From Alcanivorax sp. S71-1-4 (lineage in GTDB: Bacteria; Pseudomonadota; Gammaproteobacteria; Pseudomonadales; Alcanivoracaceae): a stretch of DNA of 64,000 nt. Positions within the stretch are counted from its first letter, which is position 1, and every line of letters begins with the position of its first letter. The translations under genes were made by a program, and so were the position numbers. The stretch spans positions 1 through 64,000 of the forward strand of contig NZ_AQOR01000020.1 of the NCBI RefSeq assembly GCF_009846755.1, read 5' to 3'. Of the stretch, positions 59,134 through 64,000 are shown piece by piece. A model generated the notes under the pieces. It worked only from the letters and a program-made list of their open reading frames with translations, made no database searches and was not told the origin of the DNA.

Positions 59134-60405
59134 TTATCGGTACACGGGATGGCGGCGACACACTGCCACCACCTGATCCCGCACGCGGTCTCGCACCGCC
59201 ACCAGCTCGTCACCACCGGACGCCATTGCGTCGAGCACGTCGCACAGCCAGCCGGCCAGTTCTTCGCATTCGGTTACGCCGAAACCCCGCGTGGTAATGG
59301 CCGGCGTACCGATCCGTAGCCCCGAGGTCACGAACGGCGAGCGCGGATCATTGGGAACTGAGTTTTTGTTTGTGGTGATGCAGGCGTCGGCCAGCGCAGC
59401 ATCCGCGTCCTTGCCGGTGTAGGGTTTTGCCGACAGATCGATCAGCATCAGGTGGTTGTCGGTGCCGCCGGAGACGATCTTGTAACCACGACGCTGGATC
59501 ACGGCGGCCATGGCGCTGGCGTTGGCCACCACCTGGCGCTGATAGGTCTTGAATTCAGGCTGCAGCGCTTCCTTGAACGCCACGGCCTTGGCGGCGACGA
59601 TGTGCATCAGCGGACCGCCCTGAATCCCGGGGAACACGGCGGAATCGAGCCTTTTGTAGAAGTCCTCACCCTGCCCTTTGGACAGGATAATGCCGCCGCG
59701 TGGGCCGCGTAGCGTCTTGTGGGTGGTGCTGGTGACCACATGCGCGTGTGGCAATGGGTCCGGGTATTCTCCGGCTGCTACCAGGCCTGCGACATGGGCC
59801 ATGTCTACCCAGAAAATAGCGCCCACCTTGTCAGCAATGGCACGCATACGTTCCCAGTCCTTGTACCGCGAATAAGCCGAAAAACCACCGATCAACATTT
59901 TTGGCCGAGTCTCCAGCGCGATACGTTCCATCTCCTCGTAGTCAATAAGGCCCGTTTCAGGATCAAGCCCGTAAGGAACGATCCTGTAGTGTCTGCCGGA
60001 GAAATTGGACGGGTTGCCGTGTGTCAGGTGCCCGCCTTGCGCCAGGTTCATGCCCATCACTGTATCGCCGGGATGCGTCAGTGCCAGAAACACCGCCGCA
60101 TTGGCCTGGGCACCTGCATGGGGCTGCACGTTGGCGTAATCGCAGTCGAACAGTATCTTGGCCCGCTCAATGGCAAGGCGCTCGGCCACATCCACATGCG
60201 CACAACCGCTGTAATAGCGCTTGCCGGGATACCCTTCTGCGTACTTGTTGGTGAATACCGAGTTCTGGATCGTCATCACCAGCGGGCTGGCGTAGTTCTC
60301 GGACGCAATCAGTTCGATGTGATCTTCCTGGCGGCGTTCTTCATGCTGAACGGCTTCGGCCAGTTCGGGATCGAAATCGGTCAGGGTCAGAGCAGTGTCA
60401 TACAT
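59134..60405 (-). CDS. glyA: Serine hydroxymethyltransferase (last gene of PLP operon)
   Basis: A 423-residue SHMT that keeps the E. coli numbering. Ser35 lies in [10 protein letters not shown], Glu57 in [13 protein letters not shown], the PLP Lys in [13 protein letters not shown], and the carboxylate-binding Arg in [16 protein letters not shown]. It interconverts serine and glycine, loading a C1 unit on tetrahydrofolate. The PLP phosphate loop reads PHAGAQAN where E. coli has PHSGSQAN (Ser97 and Ser99 both Ala); actinobacterial enzymes often share the second change. The start is inside the 3' end of trpA (8-bp overlap), so the two are translationally coupled. A normal house-keeping glyA is usually elsewhere, so this is probably an extra copy. 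Confidence 0.93.
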   Translation of the reverse strand: MYDTALTLTDFDPELAEAVQHEERRQEDHIELIASENYASPLVMTIQNSVFTNKYAEGYPGKRYYSGCAHVDVAERLAIERAKILFDCDYANVQPHAGAQANAAVFLALTHPGDTVMGMNLAQGGHLTHGNPSNFSGRHYRIVPYGLDPETGLIDYEEMERIALETRPKMLIGGFSAYSRYKDWERMRAIADKVGAIFWVDMAHVAGLVAAGEYPDPLPHAHVVTSTTHKTLRGPRGGIILSKGQGEDFYKRLDSAVFPGIQGGPLMHIVAAKAVAFKEALQPEFKTYQRQVVANASAMAAVIQRRGYKIVSGGTDNHLMLIDLSAKPYTGKDADAALADACITTNKNSVPNDPRSPFVTSGLRIGTPAITTRGFGVTECEELAGWLCDVLDAMASGGDELVAVRDRVRDQVVAVCRRHPVYR

Positions 60406-61279
60406 GTGATGGATCCTGCGGCTCGGAGGGTTCGGGTTTGGACAGGTGATCTGGCCCTGACTCGGGTGCATCCAGATCCAGTTGATGGCGCACCTCGCGG
60501 ATCAGGTTGCTCGCAGCCGCCAGTGCCTCGGCCGCCGGCTTTTCGGCCAGACGCTCAATGAGCCATGAACCGATCACTACGGCATCGGCCACCTTCGCGA
60601 CGGCTCGGGCCGTGCTGGCATCACGGACACCGAACCCAACGCCGACGGGCGTGTGAACATGACGACGAATACGCGCCAGCGTGTCGCGCACTTGAACCAG
60701 GTCCAGCGCCTGCGTGCCCGTGATGCCGTTGACGGCGACGCAATAGACATAGCCACCGGCACACTCGGCCACTTGCCGGATACGGCGCTCAGTGGACGTC
60801 GGCGCCAGCAGGAAGATCAGTTCGATGTCGTGGCGGCGCAGCTGCGCGCCCAGACGGCCGGACACCTCGGGGGGATAGTCGACCACCAGCACGCCATCCA
60901 CCCCCGCCGCCGCGGCATCCGCCGCAAAGGCCCCCGGCTGACGCAGCATGTCGTAACGCTCGATTGGATTGGCATACCCCATCAGCACCACCGGTGTAGT
61001 GGTGTCGGACTCGCGGAAACGCTGCACCTGATCGAGCACCTGCGGCAACCCGATGCCCTGTCGCAGCGCGTACTCGCTGGCTGCCTGGATCGTCGGGCCA
61101 TCCGCCGAGGGGTCAGAGAACGGCACGCCCAACTCAATGACATCAGCTCCAGCCTCCACCAGCACGTGCATCAGCGCCGGGGTGATGTCCACGCCGGGGT
61201 AGCCGGCAGTGACGTAGGGGATCAGTGCCTTGCGCCCCTGCTGCCGAAGCTGCCGGAAGGTCATGGCGAGCCGGCTCAT
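60398..61279 (-). CDS. trpA: Tryptophan synthase alpha chain
   Basis: A 293-residue TIM barrel with the catalytic residues Glu49 and Asp60 in canonical positions ([19 protein letters not shown]; the usual Leu58 is Ser). GITGT carries the conserved Thr, and the phosphate-binding loop is in [14 protein letters not shown]. It splits indole-3-glycerol phosphate to indole and glyceraldehyde 3-phosphate, passing indole to TrpB. The C-terminus extends about 25 residues ([20 protein letters not shown]), longer than usual, and overlaps glyA. Overlaps trpB by 4 bp. It is probably not part of the main trp operon, as no trpF, trpI, truA or accD is adjacent. Confidence 0.93.
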   Translation of the reverse strand: MSRLAMTFRQLRQQGRKALIPYVTAGYPGVDITPALMHVLVEAGADVIELGVPFSDPSADGPTIQAASEYALRQGIGLPQVLDQVQRFRESDTTTPVVLMGYANPIERYDMLRQPGAFAADAAAAGVDGVLVVDYPPEVSGRLGAQLRRHDIELIFLLAPTSTERRIRQVAECAGGYVYCVAVNGITGTQALDLVQVRDTLARIRRHVHTPVGVGFGVRDASTARAVAKVADAVVIGSWLIERLAEKPAAEALAAASNLIREVRHQLDLDAPESGPDHLSKPEPSEPQDPSHV

Positions 61280-62508
61280 GGTTGAACGCCTGGGCCGGAC
61301 TGCGCCATGACCGTCTCCATGTCCTTGTCACCGCGGCCCGACAGATTGACCAGAATGGTACGATTCCTGGGCAGGGTGACCGCCAACCTCATCGCATAGG
61401 CAACGGCGTGGCTCGCCTCCAGAGCAGGGATAATGCCTTCCATGCGGCACAGTTGATGAAAGGCGCCCAACGCCTCCTCGTCGGTGGCACTGACATATTC
61501 GGCACGCCCGATCTCGTGCAACCAGGCGTGTTCCGGCCCCACCCCCGGGTAGTCCAGCCCGGCGCTGATGCTGTGGGTCTGCTGTACCTGACCCATGTCG
61601 TCCTGGAGGATCAACGAGCGGTTGCCGTGCAGCACGCCAGGGCTTCCACGCTGAATCGACGCCGCATGCTGGCCAGTGTCCAGCCCCAACCCTGCCGCCT
61701 CGACACCAATCAGACGCACCGCAGCATGCTCGATGTACGGGTGGAAAATGCCTATGGCGTTGCTGCCGCCACCGACGCAGGCGATCACCGCATCAGGGTG
61801 CTGTCTGTCCAGGCCCAGGCGCTTGAACAGCGCCGGCATCTGGTTCAGGCATTCCTTGCCAATCACGGTCTGGAAATCCCGCACCATCGTCGGATACGGG
61901 TGCATACCGGCGACAGAGCCGATCAGGTAGAAGGTGTTATCGACGTTGGTGACCCAATCGCGGATCGCTTCGTTCATTGCATCCTTCAGGGTACAACTGC
62001 CGGATGTCACGGGCACCACGGTGGCTCCGAGCAACGCCATGCGCTGGACATTGGGATGCTGCCGGGCGATGTCTTCCCTGCCCATGTAGACCACGCATTC
62101 CAGGCCATAGCGGGCGCAGATCGTCGCCGTGGCCACGCCATGCTGTCCCGCCCCCGTCTCGGCGATGATGCGTCGCTTGCCCATGCGCCGTGCCAGCATG
62201 GCCTGCCCGATCACGTTATTGATCTTGTGGGCACCGGTGTGGTTAAGGTCTTCCCGCTTGAGAAATATCTGCGCGCCGCCCAGCTCATTGCTGAGGCGCC
62301 GGGCGTAGTACACCGGCGACGGGCGGCCGACGTAATCCGCCAGCTCTTCCTGAAAATCGGCAATGAAAGTGGGGTCAACGCTGTAACGCCGGTAGGCGGT
62401 GTGCAGTGCCTCGGTTGCCTGCGCCAGTGTTTCGCTGATGAAGCTCCCGCCGTACTGGCCGAAGAAGCCGCCCGCGTCCGGCTGGTCATAGACCGGCTCG
62501 TGCGTCAT
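61276..62508 (-). CDS. trpB: Tryptophan synthase beta chain
   Basis: A 410-residue TrpB1-type enzyme: PLP Lys95 in [10 protein letters not shown], Glu117 in [17 protein letters not shown] phosphate loop [14 protein letters not shown], and late LSGRGDKD. It joins indole and serine to tryptophan using PLP. A local oddity is [10 protein letters not shown], where the family usually has GPHPYP. ATG overlaps the end of the argD-like gene by 4 bp (ATGA), with GGGAG upstream; its stop overlaps trpA in the same way. Serine for this reaction could be supplied by the SHMT in the same operon. Confidence 0.94.
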   Translation of the reverse strand: MTHEPVYDQPDAGGFFGQYGGSFISETLAQATEALHTAYRRYSVDPTFIADFQEELADYVGRPSPVYYARRLSNELGGAQIFLKREDLNHTGAHKINNVIGQAMLARRMGKRRIIAETGAGQHGVATATICARYGLECVVYMGREDIARQHPNVQRMALLGATVVPVTSGSCTLKDAMNEAIRDWVTNVDNTFYLIGSVAGMHPYPTMVRDFQTVIGKECLNQMPALFKRLGLDRQHPDAVIACVGGGSNAIGIFHPYIEHAAVRLIGVEAAGLGLDTGQHAASIQRGSPGVLHGNRSLILQDDMGQVQQTHSISAGLDYPGVGPEHAWLHEIGRAEYVSATDEEALGAFHQLCRMEGIIPALEASHAVAYAMRLAVTLPRNRTILVNLSGRGDKDMETVMAQSGPGVQP

Positions 62509-63734
62509 GTCTTCGGCTCCCGCTCTGCAACCGCCGCACCACTCACACCGGTCATCGCGCCCGACGACAACAGGCGCGCAACACGCAAGACGATGTCGTC
62601 AATCTGCATTTCATCGCAGATCAACGGCGGCAACAGCCTTATCACGGTGTCACGCGTCACGGTGATGAGCAGGCGCTGCTCGGTCAGTGCCCGCCCGACC
62701 AGTTCTTTACACTGCCTGTTCAGCTCGATGCCGGCCATCAAGCCCTGCCCGCGAATGGCGGTGACGTGCGGATGATCTGCCAATGCCTTTTGCAGCCCGG
62801 TCAGCAGACGTGCACCCGATACGGCGGCACGCTCCGGCAGTTTGTCGCGGGCCATGATATCGAGCACGGTGCACGCCACCCGGCACGCCAGCGGATTGCC
62901 CCCGAAGGTCGAACCATGCTGTCCGGGCGCGAACAGGTCAGCGGCAGCGCCACGTGCCAGGCAGGCGCCAATGGGAAAACCATTGCCAAGCGCCTTGGCC
63001 AGCGTCATCACGTCCGGCGTGATGCCCGCATGCTGGTGCCCGAACCAGGCGCCGGTGCGGCCCATGCCGGCCTGGATCTCATCGAGCATCAGCAGCCAAC
63101 CCTGCTCGTCGCAAAGCCGTCGCAGCTCGCGCAGGTAGTCGATGCTGGCCACGTGGATTCCGCCTTCGCCCTGAACCGGCTCGACCAGTACCGCGACAAT
63201 GTCAGGCGACTGCTCGGCGGCCTCACGGACCGCCCCGATATCGTTATAGGGCACCCGCAGAAAGCCGGGCAAAAGCGGTTCGAAACCTTGTTGCTTGCTC
63301 CGATTCCCACTGGCGGAAAGCGTCGCGATGGTGCGGCCATGAAACCCGTTTTCCATCACCAGAATCTTTGGCTCGGCGACCTGGTGGCGATGACCATGCA
63401 ATCTTGCCAGCTTGAGGGCTGTTTCGTTGGCCTCCGCACCCGAGTTGCAGAAAAAGGACTTTTGCATCCCCGTCAATCGGCACAGACGCTCGCCCAGACG
63501 TTCCTGCCAGTCGATACGAAAGACATTGGAAGTGTGCAGAAGCATGCCGGCCTGCTCAGCGATAACGGAAGCAATTTCCGGGTGGGCGTGGCCCAGGCTG
63601 GTGACGGCGACACCGGCGATGGCATCCAGGTATTCCTGGCCCTGGTTGTCCCAAAGCCGTGCACCCCTGCCCCGCGCAAAAGAAACCGGTTGGCGGGCAT
63701 ACGCCCGCATCAAATGGGAGGTATTTGCGTTCAT
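62505..63734 (-). CDS. Class-III aminotransferase, ArgD-like (acetylornithine type)
   Basis: A 409-residue class-III aminotransferase: [30 protein letters not shown] [44 protein letters not shown], and the PLP Lys in [32 protein letters not shown] is typical of acetylornithine/succinyldiaminopimelate aminotransferases. It would move an amino group between glutamate and a semialdehyde. But in this setting the substrate is open, and the name is only by resemblance. Start ATG has AGGA upstream and overlaps the pyridoxal kinase stop by 4 bp; its own stop overlaps trpB. Confidence 0.9.
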   Translation of the reverse strand: MNANTSHLMRAYARQPVSFARGRGARLWDNQGQEYLDAIAGVAVTSLGHAHPEIASVIAEQAGMLLHTSNVFRIDWQERLGERLCRLTGMQKSFFCNSGAEANETALKLARLHGHRHQVAEPKILVMENGFHGRTIATLSASGNRSKQQGFEPLLPGFLRVPYNDIGAVREAAEQSPDIVAVLVEPVQGEGGIHVASIDYLRELRRLCDEQGWLLMLDEIQAGMGRTGAWFGHQHAGITPDVMTLAKALGNGFPIGACLARGAAADLFAPGQHGSTFGGNPLACRVACTVLDIMARDKLPERAAVSGARLLTGLQKALADHPHVTAIRGQGLMAGIELNRQCKELVGRALTEQRLLITVTRDTVIRLLPPLICDEMQIDDIVLRVARLLSSGAMTGVSGAAVAEREPKT

Positions 63735-64000
63735 GGAAAAATCCTGTAGGTGAACTTGCTGACACGCTCATGCGCCGTGGCGACGAAACCGCTGTGACGT
63801 TCTGTCACCGGCGGCAGCAGCAATTCGGCGCATCGGGCCTGTTTGGTATGGCGCAATGCCCGCACGACATGACGACATGCGTGGACAGCGGCTTCAGAAA
63901 GGTTTGCCCCGTTGAGCAAATAGCCTGTCAAAGTGGCGCAAAACAGGTCGCCTGTCCCCTTGGGGGTTATATCAATGCGCGGGTGCACGATGACTTCAGC
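63731..64000 (-). CDS. pdxY: Pyridoxal kinase, partial (C-terminal end; gene continues outside window)
   Basis: The open frame runs from the window edge to the TGA at 63731. The PfkB/ribokinase active-site segment is ITPKGTGDLFCATLTGYLL with the catalytic Asp. ANLSEAAVHACRHVVRALRH follows, as in PdxY/PdxK. The tail after that (CAELLLPPVTERHSGFVATA) is a little longer than usual. It phosphorylates pyridoxal to make PLP, the cofactor of the ArgD-like, TrpB and SHMT enzymes encoded directly after it. The 4-bp overlap with the aminotransferase gene makes it the first visible gene of this operon. Confidence 0.82.
   Translation of the reverse strand, partial: AEVIVHPRIDITPKGTGDLFCATLTGYLLNGANLSEAAVHACRHVVRALRHTKQARCAELLLPPVTERHSGFVATAHERVSKFTYRIFP

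Noticed and set aside
61225..62775. 516-codon plus-strand frame opposite trpB
   Set aside because: Shadow; trpB has all catalytic residues on the minus strand.

Overview
The window looks like chromosomal DNA of a GC-rich gammaproteobacterium, most likely an Alcanivorax-type marine or hydrocarbon-associated organism. This is an inference from the dense fatty-acid and acyl-CoA gene content, an inner-membrane FadE, a Pseudomonas-type PQQ ethanol-oxidation locus, and the family mix. I see no rRNA, tRNA, CRISPR array, prophage or complete insertion sequence. The two edge genes (bases 1-905 and 63731-64000) are cut by the window.

Layout. 1-2067: a secreted glycine-rich protein, a 2OG-Fe(II) oxygenase and a YbjN protein, all on the minus strand. 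2229-2490: a 262-bp MITE-like element with perfect 32-bp inverted ends. 2511-7204: a conserved hypothetical, DUF1853, DUF2804, DUF4282 and SelO genes. 7220-14068: CoA-transferase-family hydrolase, SMR exporter, DUF454, dienelactone-hydrolase-like protein, GlxA-type regulator ending in an 18-G tract, SCP2 protein, and a CnoX thioredoxin gene broken by a +1 frameshift. 14232-21771: fadE, a two-component system, an outer-membrane barrel and a TPR/winged-helix regulator. 22283-27990: iron alcohol dehydrogenase, thioesterase, glutaryl-CoA dehydrogenase, quinone oxidoreductase and surE, with GTAG-type REP repeats, including a 90-bp tandem array, at the gene ends. 28127-33334: TetR repressor, an AcrR-like operator and an RND pump. 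33528-38881: TonB receptor, periplasmic peroxiredoxin, porin, and a CmlA/FloR-like phenicol exporter with a possible attenuator leader. 39094-40551: a second, divergent SelO.

40636-50640 is an alcohol-oxidation locus. It holds an ExaC-type aldehyde dehydrogenase, a quinoprotein-associated metallohydrolase, a SoxYZ-like carrier, PedF cytochrome c, a PQQ alcohol dehydrogenase and a pentapeptide protein. The regulators NahK (hybrid kinase), NosP (FIST protein) and ErbR (LuxR-type) follow. Three promoters share an ATAGTnCnTTnGn motif. 50848-55384 is an operon of two SDRs, an APH-type kinase, an acyl-CoA dehydrogenase with Asp in place of the usual catalytic Glu, and a histidine phosphatase. It resembles 4-hydroxyacyl-CoA catabolism (LvaA/LvaC, ACAD11). 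55599-58851 carries a hydrolase, a BrnT/BrnA toxin-antitoxin pair, a fatty-acid desaturase and a PaaX-like regulator.

The most unusual block is 59134-64000. A pyridoxal kinase, an ArgD-type aminotransferase, TrpB, TrpA and serine hydroxymethyltransferase are joined by 4-8 bp overlaps into one operon. Four of the five use or make PLP, and TrpA is the obligate partner of TrpB. I know of no standard pathway that explains this set; it is the best candidate here for an undescribed system.
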